Assembly (NCBI GenBank): GCA_046292765.1
Contig: JBKBQA010000005.1
Span: forward strand, 62,001-126,000
DNA from: PGZG01 sp046292765
GTDB taxonomy: Bacteria > Pseudomonadota > Gammaproteobacteria > Pseudomonadales > Alcanivoracaceae
Length of the DNA stretch: 64,000 nt
Direction: 5' to 3'
Under the pieces are notes generated by a model. That model worked only from the letters and a program-made list of their open reading frames with translations, ran no database searches and was not told the origin of the DNA. A program made the position numbers and the translations under genes. Of the stretch, positions 1 through 8,024 are shown piece by piece (the stretch's first letter is position 1; each line of letters opens with the position of its first letter).

Positions 1-9
1 ACTCTGTAA

Positions 10-2052
10 TCAGATGGCCAATGCCAGACGCACCCCCTGATCAATAGCCCGCTTGGCATCGAGCTCGGCCGCAACATCAGCGCCACCGATCACCCTCACT
101 ACCAAACCGGCCTCCCGCAGTGGCTGCTCCAGCTCCCGCTGCGACTCCTGACCGGCACAGATCACCACGTTATCGACCTCCAGCACCTTCTGTTCGCCAT
201 TGATCTCGACATGCAGTCCGGCATCGTCGACTTTCAGATAATTGACTCCGGGCACCATCTGCACCCCTTTCTTCTTGAGTGCCTCGCGGTGAATCCAGCC
301 AGTGGTCTTGCCGAGCCCGGCGCCCACTTTGCTGACCTTGCGCTGTAGCAACCAGACCTGTCGCGGCGACGGCTCGACCTCGGCAGCCACTCCAGCAACG
401 CCACCTCGCGCTTCCGCGCCGGGGTCAATGCCCCACTCCTTCATAAACAATTGCGGATCAAGACTGGCCGAGTGACGACCATGGCTGATGTACTCGGCGA
501 GATCGAAACCGATACCGCCGGCGCCGATCACCGCCACCCGTTTGCCAACCGGCTTGTGGTCGCGCAGCACATCGAGATAGCCCAGCACTTTGGGATGATC
601 AACGCCTTCAAGGGCGGGCATACGCGGCTGAATACCGGTCGCCAGAATCACCTCATCAAATCCGGCTGACGCCAGCTCGCCAGCGCTGACACGATGATTG
701 AGACGCACCTCAACGCAGTGCTTTTGCAACATCACTTCGAAGTACCGCAGGGTTTCGCTGAACTCTTCCTTACCGGGAATCTGTTTGGCGATATTGAACT
801 GGCCGCCAATCTGCCCGCTGGCCTCGAACAGCGTTACCTGATGGCCGCGCTGGGCCGCAGCAAGCGAAAACGCCATACCCGCCGGTCCGGCACCGACCAC
901 CGCGAAGCGCTTCGGCGACGTCGCCGGCTCAATCTTCAGCTCGGTTTCATAGCAGGCCAGGGGATTCACCAGACAACTGGCCTGCCGCAACTGGAAGGTG
1001 TGATCAAGACAAGCCTGATTGCAGGCGATGCAGGTATTGACCTCACTCTCGCGATCTTCCATGGCCTTGCGGACAAAATCCGGGTCGGCCAGCATCGGCC
1101 GCGCCATGGAGACCATATCCGCGTCACCGCGGGCCAGTACGTCCTCCGCCACCGACGGCATGTTGATGCGGTTACTGGTCACCAGCGGTACCGAGATATG
1201 CTGCTTTAACTTGCGCGCCACCCAGGTAAAGGCCGCCCGCGGCACCATGGTGGCGATGGTGGGCACCCGCGCTTCGTGCCAGCCGATACCGCAATTGAGA
1301 ATGGTAACGCCGGCCTGTTCAAGCGCCTGAGCCAACTGCACCACTTCGGTCCAGTCGGAACCATCGGCCACCAGATCCAGCGACGAGATCCGGAACATAA
1401 TGATGAAATCCTCCCCGCAGCGTGCGCGGGTACGGCGAACAATTTCCAGCGGGAAGCGCATCCGGTTCTCGTAGCTGCCGCCCCACTGATCATCCCGTTC
1501 GTTCACCCTCAAGGTGAGAAACTGGTTAATCAGGTAACCCTCGGAACCCATGATCTCGACACCGTCGTAGCCGGCCCATTTCGCCAGAGCTGCGGCATTC
1601 ACAAACGACTCGATCTCCTGCTCCACTTCCTCGGCGCTCAGGGCATGCGGTTTAAACGGATAAATCGGCGCCTGTTTCGCCGACGGGGCCACCAACTGGT
1701 TGTGATAGGACTGGCGGCCACCATGCAGGGCCTGCATCAGAATCTTGCCGCCGGCGTTATGCACCGCTTCAGTGATAACGCGATGATGGCCGGCCTCAGT
1801 TTCATTGGTCATCTTTGATGCCCCCGGTCCCAGCACCCCGCGGTCGGATACGCCGATGCCCCCGGTGACGATCAGCGCCACTCCACCCTCGGCCCGACGG
1901 GCAAAGAACGCCGCCTGACGCGCATGACCATTGGCCTGTTCCTCCAGACCGGTATGCATGGAGCCCATGATCACGCGGTTGCGCAGGGTGGTAAAACCGA
2001 GATCAAGCGGTTTGAGCAGATGGGGATAGCGTTGCAGGCCGGACATGGACAT
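10..2052 (-). CDS. fadH: NADPH-dependent 2,4-dienoyl-CoA reductase
   Basis: 680 aa, close to the 672 aa of E. coli FadH. It reduces 2,4-dienoyl-CoA intermediates so that polyunsaturated acyl chains can enter beta-oxidation in the cytoplasm. An N-terminal old-yellow-enzyme FMN barrel (about residues 1-335) is followed by a 4Fe-4S cluster site with Cys341, Cys344, Cys348 and Cys360. A C-terminal FAD/NADPH part carries two glycine-rich nucleotide motifs (GAGPAGMAF and GAGGIGFDLAEY). Two in-frame ATGs lie two codons apart at the start and the upstream one is used here. The gene lies near the terpene-degradation operon, which also makes unsaturated acyl-CoAs, so a supporting role there is plausible but inferred. 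Confidence 0.93.
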   Translation of the reverse strand: MSMSGLQRYPHLLKPLDLGFTTLRNRVIMGSMHTGLEEQANGHARQAAFFARRAEGGVALIVTGGIGVSDRGVLGPGASKMTNETEAGHHRVITEAVHNAGGKILMQALHGGRQSYHNQLVAPSAKQAPIYPFKPHALSAEEVEQEIESFVNAAALAKWAGYDGVEIMGSEGYLINQFLTLRVNERDDQWGGSYENRMRFPLEIVRRTRARCGEDFIIMFRISSLDLVADGSDWTEVVQLAQALEQAGVTILNCGIGWHEARVPTIATMVPRAAFTWVARKLKQHISVPLVTSNRINMPSVAEDVLARGDADMVSMARPMLADPDFVRKAMEDRESEVNTCIACNQACLDHTFQLRQASCLVNPLACYETELKIEPATSPKRFAVVGAGPAGMAFSLAAAQRGHQVTLFEASGQIGGQFNIAKQIPGKEEFSETLRYFEVMLQKHCVEVRLNHRVSAGELASAGFDEVILATGIQPRMPALEGVDHPKVLGYLDVLRDHKPVGKRVAVIGAGGIGFDLAEYISHGRHSASLDPQLFMKEWGIDPGAEARGGVAGVAAEVEPSPRQVWLLQRKVSKVGAGLGKTTGWIHREALKKKGVQMVPGVNYLKVDDAGLHVEINGEQKVLEVDNVVICAGQESQRELEQPLREAGLVVRVIGGADVAAELDAKRAIDQGVRLALAI

Positions 2053-2180
2053 TCCTCAGGGAACCAATGGGCTTTGGCTCATTCTGGGGAGAGCAGTCGA
2101 CAGGCCTCAATGACAGGAATGTTCAGGGGGGTGAGCGCGGTGGGCAGGCAGGGCACTGAAACGAAAAACGGCTTCAGCTC

Positions 2181-2288
2181 TCAGAGCTCGAAGCCGTCGT
2201 CTTCTTCGATATCGTCGTCGTCGAAGCTCTCCTCCAGGCTTTGCAGCCAGAGGCGATCATCGAGACGCTCATCCAGGATCTCATCCAT
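2181..2288 (-). CDS. Small acidic protein, 35 aa, function unknown
   Basis: A 35-codon frame between the tRNA pair and fadH, on their strand. Its ATG has a strong AGGAG ribosome site 7 nt upstream, which is the main reason to believe it. The product is very acidic, with a run of four Asp (DDDD) and an EEDD cluster near the C-terminus, and has no membrane segment. A longer open frame through the tRNAs in the same phase is not credible as protein. I do not recognise a family. It lies downstream of a strong hairpin and may depend on read-through from the tRNA promoter or on its own unseen promoter. Confidence 0.5.
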   Translation of the reverse strand: MDEILDERLDDRLWLQSLEESFDDDDIEEDDGFEL

Positions 2289-2331
2289 GGCGGTCTCCTT
2301 TATTGGCAGGTTTATCCCGGCCCATAAAGAA

Positions 2332-2364
2332 ACAGGCCGGTGATGCATTGCATCACCGGCCTGT
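2332..2364 (-). terminator. Intrinsic terminator after tRNA-Asp
   Basis: A perfect inverted repeat with 16-nt arms (ACAGGCCGGTGATGCA and its complement) around a single central base. Read on the minus strand it is followed by a T-rich stretch (TTCTTTAT). It lies 48 nt past the 3' end of tRNA-Asp and before the small acidic gene. Confidence 0.75.
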
Positions 2365-2412
2365 GACCTTTTCATGACACCAGAGTTCAGTGGGGCTGGT
2401 GTCGTCTTATAA

Positions 2413-2489
2413 TGGCGCAGCGGACGGGACTCGAACCCGCGACCCCCGGCGTGACAGGCCGGTATTCTAACCGACTGAACTACCGCTGC
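2413..2489 (-). tRNA. tRNA-Asp (GTC)
   Basis: A complete cloverleaf with acceptor GCAGCGG/CCGCTGC, discriminator G and encoded CCA. The anticodon stem-loop CCGGCCTGTCACGCCGG gives anticodon GTC. It lies 8 nt downstream of tRNA-Val in one transcription unit. Confidence 0.97.
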
Positions 2490-2497
2490 GCGCAAAC

Positions 2498-2573
2498 TGG
2501 TGGGTGGTGACGGGATCGAACCGCCGACCCTCTGCTTGTAAGGCAGATGCTCTCCCAGCTGAGCTAACCACCC
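2498..2573 (-). tRNA. tRNA-Val (TAC)
   Basis: A complete cloverleaf with acceptor GGGTGGT/ACCACCC and encoded CCA. The anticodon arm CTGCCTTACAAGCAG gives TAC. tRNA-Val(UAC) is a known substrate class for the cmo5U wobble modification made by CmoA/CmoB, which are encoded elsewhere in this window. Confidence 0.97.
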
Positions 2574-2584
2574 GAGAGGCCGCC

Positions 2585-2612
2585 ATTCTAGGGTTTTCGA
2601 CTCCGCTGTCAA
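2585..2612 (-). promoter_or_regulatory. Sigma-70 promoter of the tRNA-Val/Asp unit
   Basis: On the minus strand, TTGACA, a 16-nt spacer and TAGAAT, ending about a dozen bases upstream of tRNA-Val. The bases after the -10 are GC-rich (GGCGGCC), as in discriminators of stringently controlled stable-RNA promoters. The stringent reading is inference. Confidence 0.75.
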
Positions 2613-2660
2613 TCGAAGATGAAGGATTTTTTCAGGCGGCCGAACCGTTTGTTCAGATTT

Positions 2661-2688
2661 CCACCGCTCCGATTTATGGGAGCGGTGG
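2661..2688 (-). terminator. Hairpin over the 3' end of the 67-aa gene
   Basis: A perfect 10-bp stem (CCACCGCTCC/GGAGCGGTGG) with an 8-nt loop that contains the stop codon of the 67-aa gene. No U tract follows on either strand. It is more likely a 3'-end stabilising or Rho-assisted hairpin than a classical terminator. Confidence 0.4.
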
Positions 2689-2877
2689 AATTGCCGCCCC
2701 TGCCCCGTCGACAACCTGACGGGCGGCATCCAGACTGAGGTAACTGCCGATGACCTCGCCGTCGGGGCGGCATACCAGCCAGGCGGTGACATCCAGCGCC
2801 AGTGTGTCGCGGTTGATCTCTCCCTGCTCCAGAATGGTGTAGCCCTGACTGCCCCAGCTGATCCGGTTGCCGATCAC
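2674..2877 (-). CDS. Hypothetical protein, 67 aa, coupled to the TetR regulator
   Basis: Its GTG start overlaps the TGA stop of the TetR gene by 4 nt (GTGA), so the two are probably translationally coupled. The product is soluble and small, with no recognisable domain. The middle (about residues 25-50) looks like two beta strands and a helix, with WLVCRPDGEVIGSY as the most conserved-looking stretch. The first codons (MIGNR) derive from the VIGER repeat at the end of the TetR gene, so the start region may have arisen by repeat slippage. Function unknown. Co-expression with the repressor suggests a link to terpene metabolism, but that is context only. Confidence 0.55.
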   Translation of the reverse strand: MIGNRISWGSQGYTILEQGEINRDTLALDVTAWLVCRPDGEVIGSYLSLDAARQVVDGAGAAIPPLP

Positions 2878-3500
2878 CGCTGTTCTCCGATCACCCGCTC
2901 TCCGATCACCCGCTCTCCGATCACCCGCTCAACAATGATATCGGTCAACTGGTCGATGGTGAGGCTGCCGTGGGCGTCAAACCAGTTGCTGCTCCAGCTG
3001 GTCATGCCGGTAATCAGGCGTCGGGTAATAAAAGCATCGGCATTCAACCGCCCTGCCAGTCTCAGGGTCTCAAGCTCAACCATCCACAGCTGCTCATAGA
3101 TATCGCGCAGGGCCAGGGCTTCGCGCTGGTGATCCGGGGTCAGGCAACGCCACTCATACACCAGTACGCTCATGGCCTCGCGGGTATCGCCGATAATCGA
3201 CTGCAGCTCGGCCCGAATAAGCGCCCGCAGGCGCTCGGCAGGATCGGTGATGCCTGCCATTGCCCCCCGCAGTCGATCCGTGTTGAAGCGAATCACCTCT
3301 ACCATCACCGCAAACAGGATGTCCTCCTTGGTGGGAAAATGGTGAAACAAGCTGCCGCTCTGGATGCCCACGTCTCGGGCGATATCACGCACCGTGGTGC
3401 GATCAAACCCCTGATCACGAAACAGCCTTGCCGCGGCGCTGAGCAGCTTGCCTCGGGGTGTGTCATCCATGCCATTGATGGTCACTTGCGGGTGTCCCAT
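2874..3500 (-). CDS. atuR: TetR-family repressor of the atu (acyclic terpene) operon
   Basis: 208 aa from an ATG preceded by GGGAG. A longer in-frame extension exists but lacks a ribosome site and runs into the operator. An N-terminal TetR helix-turn-helix (about residues 12-60: LLSAAARLFRDQGFDRTTV, then DIARDVG and LFHHFPTKEDIL) is followed by an all-helical ligand domain. It is divergent from atuA, which matches the Pseudomonas aeruginosa arrangement, where AtuR represses the atu genes and is released by an acyl-CoA-type inducer. The operator at 3595-3612 fits. The C-terminus ends in an unusual tandem VIGER pentapeptide encoded by 15-bp DNA repeats. Assignment as AtuR rests on neighbours and could be a related acyl-CoA TetR. 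Confidence 0.85.
   Translation of the reverse strand: MGHPQVTINGMDDTPRGKLLSAAARLFRDQGFDRTTVRDIARDVGIQSGSLFHHFPTKEDILFAVMVEVIRFNTDRLRGAMAGITDPAERLRALIRAELQSIIGDTREAMSVLVYEWRCLTPDHQREALALRDIYEQLWMVELETLRLAGRLNADAFITRRLITGMTSWSSNWFDAHGSLTIDQLTDIIVERVIGERVIGERVIGEQR
2884..2928. repeat. Three perfect 15-bp tandem repeats in the repressor gene
   Basis: The unit TCTCCGATCACCCGC (plus strand) occurs three times without mismatch. Read on the minus strand in frame it encodes VIGER-VIGER-VIGE at the repressor C-terminus. A fourth, degenerate copy just downstream supplies the GTG start of the 67-aa gene. Confidence 0.95.
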
Positions 3501-3587
3501 GAGCTGCTCCCGTGATCGACGGACGTCATTATGGTGGCCCGTTCTGACTAAGCAAGTGGCCGCAACTGACCACCCCTTTATCGCGAC

Positions 3588-3617
3588 TTTACAAACCAAG
3601 CGCTTGCTTGGTAGCGT
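3588..3617 (+). promoter_or_regulatory. Candidate atuA promoter
   Basis: TTTACA as -35, an 18-nt spacer and TAGCGT as a weak -10. The palindromic operator fills the spacer exactly, so a bound repressor would block polymerase. The -10 matches only three of six consensus bases, so the exact start is uncertain. Confidence 0.45.
3595..3612. promoter_or_regulatory. TetR-type operator between atuR and atuA
   Basis: ACCAAGCGCTTGCTTGGT has arms ACCAAGC/GCTTGGT. Its first 14 bases fit the published KstR2 consensus AnCAAGnnCTTGnT exactly. AtuR of P. aeruginosa is reported to bind two inverted repeats in the same intergenic position. A second, weaker half-site (ACTAAGCAAG, 3547-3556) matches one arm in 9 of 10 bases. 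Confidence 0.75.
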
Positions 3618-3676
3618 AGTCCCACCCGGAATCGCGGGCAAGCCCCGCCCCATCAGTTTCTGACCAGGGAGCCCCA

Positions 3677-5461
3677 ATGACCTCTCCTATCCGCATTGGC
3701 TGCGCCGCCGGCTTCTGGGGCGACACTAACACTGCCGCTTTCCAGCTGGTCCGCGAGGCCACCATTGATTATCTGGTTTTCGACTATCTGGCCGAAGTGA
3801 CGCTGTCGATCATGGCCGGGGCACGGATGAAAGATCCGAATCAGGGTTATGCCCACGACTTCGTCACTCAGGTGATGGCGCCGCTGGCAAAAGAGATAAA
3901 GACCAAAGGCATCAAGGTGGTCAGCAATGCCGGTGGCGTAAACCCGCAGGCCTGCCGCAAGGCGCTGGAAGAGGTGTTTGCCGCTGCCGGCGTGGAAATG
4001 AAAATCGCGCTGGTGGAAGGCGACGACCTGAACCTGCGGCGCAACGATTTTGCTGATGCGAAGGAAATGGACACCGGCGCCCCCTTGCCGCCTTTTACCG
4101 TGACCATGAACGCCTATTTGGGCGCAGAGCCGATTCGAGCGGCGCTCGCGGCAGGTGCTGATATTGTCCTCACCGGCCGAATTGCGGATTCGGCGCTGGT
4201 GCTCGGTCCTTTACTGCACGAATTCAACTGGTCGCTCGATGACCACGACAAGCTCGCCCAAGGCTCGCTGGCCGGCCATGTAATCGAGTGTGGCGCCCAG
4301 TGCACCGGCGGCAACTTTACCGACTGGCAAGACGTTCCTGACTACCACAACATGGGTTTCCCGATCGCCGAGTGCCATGCAGACGGCAGCTTTATTGTCA
4401 CCAAGCCGGACAACACCGGTGGACTGGTGAGCTGCGCCACCGTCGGCGAGCAAATCGTCTATGAAATCGGTGACCCGCGCGCCTATCTCCTGCCGGATGT
4501 GGTGTGTGACTTTACCGGTGTGTCACTGGAACAGGTTGGCTCCCATCGGGTCCGCGTAAGCGGTGCCAGAGGCTTGCCGCCAACGGACCAGTACAAGGTC
4601 TCTGCCACCTACCCGGACGGCCACCGGATCACCGCCTCGTTTATGATCGGCGGCATTGACGCCGCCGCCAAGGGCCAGCGCGTTGCCGATAGCATCCTGA
4701 AAAAAGTCAGCGGCATCTTCCAGACCATAGGGCTGGAGGCATTCCGTGACACCTCGGTGGAGCTGCTTGGCACCGAAGCCACTTATGGCGCGCAAGGGCG
4801 CCGCCGCGACAGCCGCGAAGTGGTGGTGAAAATTGCCGCCATGCACAACAACAAAAAGGCGCTGGATATCTTTGCCCGCGAGATTGCCCAGGCAGCCACC
4901 GGCATGGCACCGGGCCTGACTGGCATTGTCGGTGGTCGGCCGAAATCTTTCCCACGTATTCGCCTGTTCTCAACACTGGTGTCAAAAAGTACCGTGCAGG
5001 CCACAGTGGATATCGGTGGAAAGAAAATCGCGGTAACACAACCGGCGGGACAGCCACTGGATACTGCCGCATTGACCCGCCACAACGGCGAAAGTATAAG
5101 CGGCCATGTCGCTGCACCGCTCATCAGGCTGGCCTGGGCCCGCAGTGGCGACAAGGGCAATCATGCCAATATCGGCGTTATCGCTCGTAAAGCCGAATAC
5201 CTGCCATTCCTGCGCGCAGCACTGACCGAGCAGGCCGTTGCCGACTTTATGCAGCATGTTCTGGATCCAGAAGCCGGCAGCGTTTCACGCTGGGACCTTC
5301 CCGGTTTTAATGCTCTGAATTTTTTGCTGAAGAATGCGCTCGGTGGTGGCGGCATTGCCTCGCTGCGGATTGATCCGCAGGGCAAGGCCTTTGCCCAGCA
5401 GCTGCTTGATTTCCCTGTTCCGGTTTCCGCCGAGATTGCCCAAGAGGTAAATGCACAATGA
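3677..5461 (+). CDS. atuA: AtuA family acyclic terpene utilisation protein
   Basis: 594 aa. Most of the protein is the DUF1446/AtuA domain. The C-terminal part (about residues 475-590) carries the RSGDKGNHANIGV signature of the AtuA-associated ferredoxin-fold domain. AtuA is required for growth on citronellol in Pseudomonas, but its reaction is not established. It is the first gene of the operon, starts at an ATG with GGGAG upstream, and overlaps atuB by ATGA. The full length, without frameshift, argues for a working gene. Regulation is expected through the operator just upstream. Confidence 0.92.
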   Translation: MTSPIRIGCAAGFWGDTNTAAFQLVREATIDYLVFDYLAEVTLSIMAGARMKDPNQGYAHDFVTQVMAPLAKEIKTKGIKVVSNAGGVNPQACRKALEEVFAAAGVEMKIALVEGDDLNLRRNDFADAKEMDTGAPLPPFTVTMNAYLGAEPIRAALAAGADIVLTGRIADSALVLGPLLHEFNWSLDDHDKLAQGSLAGHVIECGAQCTGGNFTDWQDVPDYHNMGFPIAECHADGSFIVTKPDNTGGLVSCATVGEQIVYEIGDPRAYLLPDVVCDFTGVSLEQVGSHRVRVSGARGLPPTDQYKVSATYPDGHRITASFMIGGIDAAAKGQRVADSILKKVSGIFQTIGLEAFRDTSVELLGTEATYGAQGRRRDSREVVVKIAAMHNNKKALDIFAREIAQAATGMAPGLTGIVGGRPKSFPRIRLFSTLVSKSTVQATVDIGGKKIAVTQPAGQPLDTAALTRHNGESISGHVAAPLIRLAWARSGDKGNHANIGVIARKAEYLPFLRAALTEQAVADFMQHVLDPEAGSVSRWDLPGFNALNFLLKNALGGGGIASLRIDPQGKAFAQQLLDFPVPVSAEIAQEVNAQ

Positions 5462-6327
5462 GTTATCGCTCCGTATTCCGTCCCGGTCTGTTTGCTGGCC
5501 GCAACATGATTGTCACCGGAGGCGGCAGTGGCATTGGTCGCTGCACTGCTCACGAACTGGCTTCGCTTGGCGCTCAGGTAATCCTGATCGGCCGCAAGGA
5601 TGACAAGCTGAAAAAAGTGCAGGCGGAAATTCAGGAAGATGGTGGAAAGGCGATCTGGTTTACCTGTGATATCCGCGAGGAAGAAAGCGTTAAAGCCACC
5701 GTCGGCGAGATTTTCAAAGCCGTCGGACAGGTCCATGGCCTGGTTAATAATGCGGGCGGCCAGTTCCCCTCCCCGCTTGCCTTTATCTCGCAGAAGGGCT
5801 GGGAAACGGTGGTACGCACTAATCTCACCGGCGGCTTTCTGATGGCCCGCGAAGTGTTTATGCAGGGCATGAACAAGACCGGTGGCAGCATAGTCAATAT
5901 CGTTGCCGATATGTGGGGCGGCATGCCGGGCATGGGTCACTCCGGTGCAGCCCGCGCCGGCATGGTGAATTTCACCCAGACCGCTGCATTCGAATGGGGC
6001 TGTGCTGGCGTGCGCGTTAACGCGGTGGCGCCGGGCTGGATTGCTTCCAGTGGCATGGACACCTATCCGGAAAGCTTCAAATCCACCATCAAGACCCTGC
6101 GCGCCGCAGTACCGCTGAAGCGCATGGGTGAAGAAGCCGAAGTCTCCGGCGCGATTGCCTTCCTGCTTTCCGATGCAGCGGCCTTTATCAGTGGCGATAC
6201 CCTGCGCATTGATGGCGCCGCCAGTCAAGGCAATATCGCCATCTTCCCGCTGCCGGATCACACCAACAGCAAGCCGTTTGATGGCTTCCATCGGGCAGTT
6301 ACCCCGGACCTGTTCAAGGACAACTGA
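5458..6327 (+). CDS. atuB: SDR oxidoreductase, citronellol/citronellal dehydrogenase type
   Basis: 289 aa, cytoplasmic Rossmann-fold short-chain dehydrogenase. The cofactor motif TGGGSGIGR and the NNAGG motif are intact. The usual YxxxK catalytic pair is replaced by Ser162 and Arg166 (HSGAARAG), resembling the Ser-for-Tyr change of mitochondrial 2,4-dienoyl-CoA reductases. It may therefore act on an unsaturated acyl-CoA rather than an alcohol. The position between atuA and atuC and the 4-nt overlap with atuA support the AtuB assignment. atuC begins 2 nt after its stop. Confidence 0.85.
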   Translation: MSYRSVFRPGLFAGRNMIVTGGGSGIGRCTAHELASLGAQVILIGRKDDKLKKVQAEIQEDGGKAIWFTCDIREEESVKATVGEIFKAVGQVHGLVNNAGGQFPSPLAFISQKGWETVVRTNLTGGFLMAREVFMQGMNKTGGSIVNIVADMWGGMPGMGHSGAARAGMVNFTQTAAFEWGCAGVRVNAVAPGWIASSGMDTYPESFKSTIKTLRAAVPLKRMGEEAEVSGAIAFLLSDAAAFISGDTLRIDGAASQGNIAIFPLPDHTNSKPFDGFHRAVTPDLFKDN

Positions 6328-6328
6328 T

Positions 6329-7945
6329 ATGTCGGCGATTGAAACCAGTCTGGATGTCCATGGCGATGAGTTCCGCCTGAACCGCGAGGCGATGCTGAAA
6401 GCTGTAGAAGAATTTCGCAGCATCGAAAACAAGGTGGTCGCCAAGGCGGAAACCCAGCGGCCCAAGTTCGAAAAGCGAGGCCAATTACTGCCGCATGAAC
6501 GGGTCACTCGTCTGCTGGATCCCGGCTCGCCATTTCTGAGCCTGATGAATCTGGCCGGCTACATGATGCATGACGACAAGGACGGCACTGAAGCCGGTGG
6601 CGGCTCGATTGCCGGCATTGGCTATGTCAGTGGTGTGCGCTGTCTGGTGGCAGCATCCAACTCGGCCATTAAGGGTGGCACCATCTCCCCTGCCGGTCTG
6701 CACAAATCGCTGCGCCTGCAGACCATCGCCCGGGAAAACAAGCTGCCAATTGTATCGCTGTCAGAATCCGGCGGCGCCAACCTGAATTACGCCGCCGAGA
6801 TATTTGTTGAAGGTGCGCGCACCTTTGCCAATCAGGCCCGCCTGTCGGCGCTGGGCGTGCCACAGGTCACCGTGGTGCATGGCAACGCCACCGCAGGCGG
6901 GGCCTATCAGCCAGGCCTGTCCGATTACTGCATTATGGTGCGCAACCGCGCCAAGATGTTCCTCGCCGGGCCGCCGCTGCTGAAGGCAGCGACCGGAGAA
7001 ATCGCCACTGACGAGGAGTTGGGTGGTGCAGAAATGCACGCCGGCGTCGCCGGCACCGCCGAGTACATCGCCGAAAATGACGCCGATGGCATTCGCATCG
7101 CCCGCGACATCATGGCCAACATCCCCTGGAACGAGCAGCTGCCGGCCCATGCAGCCACGCCGTGGCAGCCGCCCCGATACGACGAGGAAGAGCTGCTCGG
7201 CATTGTCCCCGCAGACGCCAAAAAGCCCTATGACGTTCGCGAAGTCATTGCCCGGATTGCCGATGATTCGGACTTTCTCGATTTCAAGAGTGACTGGGAC
7301 GCCGCCACCGTCTGCGGCTGGGTAAAAATTGAAGGCAAGGCCATCGGCGTGATTGGCAACAATGGTCCGATTACCGCCCGGGGTGCCGCCAAGGCCGCCC
7401 AGTTCATCCAGCTGTGCGACCAGAGCAACCGGCCTTTGCTGTTTCTTCACAACACAACCGGTTTTCTGGTCGGTACCGATGCGGAGCAAAACGGCATTAT
7501 CAAGCACGGCTCGAAAATGATTCAGGCCGTCGCCAATGCCCGGGTACCGAAGATATCTGTCCTGATCGGTGGTTCCTACGGCGCCGGCAACTATGCCATG
7601 TGCGGCCGGGGCCTGGACCCGCGCTTTATCTTCGCCTGGCCGAACAGCCGAGTGGCGGTAATGGGCGGCCAGCAGGCCGGCATGGTGCTACGCATCGTTG
7701 CTGATGCCAAGCAACGGGCGATGGGCATTGAGCCGGATGAGAAGGTGCTCGATATGTTGCAGCAGACCACAGCAATGAAGCTGGATGGCCAATCCACCTC
7801 ACTGTACGGCACCGCGCGGCTATGGGATGACGGCATTATCGATCCTCGCGACACCCGCCGGGTGATCGCCATGGTACTGGACGTCTGCCAGGAAGCCGCA
7901 CGCCGACCATTAAGCAACAACACCTACGGCGTAGCCAGATTGTAG
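6329..7945 (+). CDS. atuC: Geranyl-CoA carboxylase beta subunit (carboxyltransferase)
   Basis: 538 aa from the ATG two bases after the atuB stop. An upstream in-frame extension lies inside atuB and is rejected. It has two crotonase-like halves of an acyl-CoA carboxyltransferase: the N-terminal half holds VHGNATAGGAY and the C-terminal half GGSYGAGNYAMCGRG and MGGQQAG. With AtuF it carboxylates cis-geranyl-CoA to isohexenylglutaconyl-CoA in the citronellol/geraniol pathway. The family is hard to separate from methylcrotonyl-CoA carboxylase beta by sequence alone. The choice rests on atuA, atuB and atuE in the same operon. Confidence 0.9.
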   Translation: MSAIETSLDVHGDEFRLNREAMLKAVEEFRSIENKVVAKAETQRPKFEKRGQLLPHERVTRLLDPGSPFLSLMNLAGYMMHDDKDGTEAGGGSIAGIGYVSGVRCLVAASNSAIKGGTISPAGLHKSLRLQTIARENKLPIVSLSESGGANLNYAAEIFVEGARTFANQARLSALGVPQVTVVHGNATAGGAYQPGLSDYCIMVRNRAKMFLAGPPLLKAATGEIATDEELGGAEMHAGVAGTAEYIAENDADGIRIARDIMANIPWNEQLPAHAATPWQPPRYDEEELLGIVPADAKKPYDVREVIARIADDSDFLDFKSDWDAATVCGWVKIEGKAIGVIGNNGPITARGAAKAAQFIQLCDQSNRPLLFLHNTTGFLVGTDAEQNGIIKHGSKMIQAVANARVPKISVLIGGSYGAGNYAMCGRGLDPRFIFAWPNSRVAVMGGQQAGMVLRIVADAKQRAMGIEPDEKVLDMLQQTTAMKLDGQSTSLYGTARLWDDGIIDPRDTRRVIAMVLDVCQEAARRPLSNNTYGVARL

Positions 7946-8024
7946 AAGCGGCCATCCCGCCGCGATAAACCCAATCACGGATGCAGCCCAACGCTGCCTC
8001 CAACGAACCACCAGGAGATCTCAG

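Noticed and set aside
2884..2928. Three short tandem repeats that might suggest a CRISPR array
   Set aside because: The units are contiguous with no spacers and lie in frame inside a coding region.
5161..6507. Long open frame on the minus strand opposite atuA/atuB
   Set aside because: It lies antisense to well-recognised genes, has no domain and no ribosome site; a by-product of high GC coding DNA.
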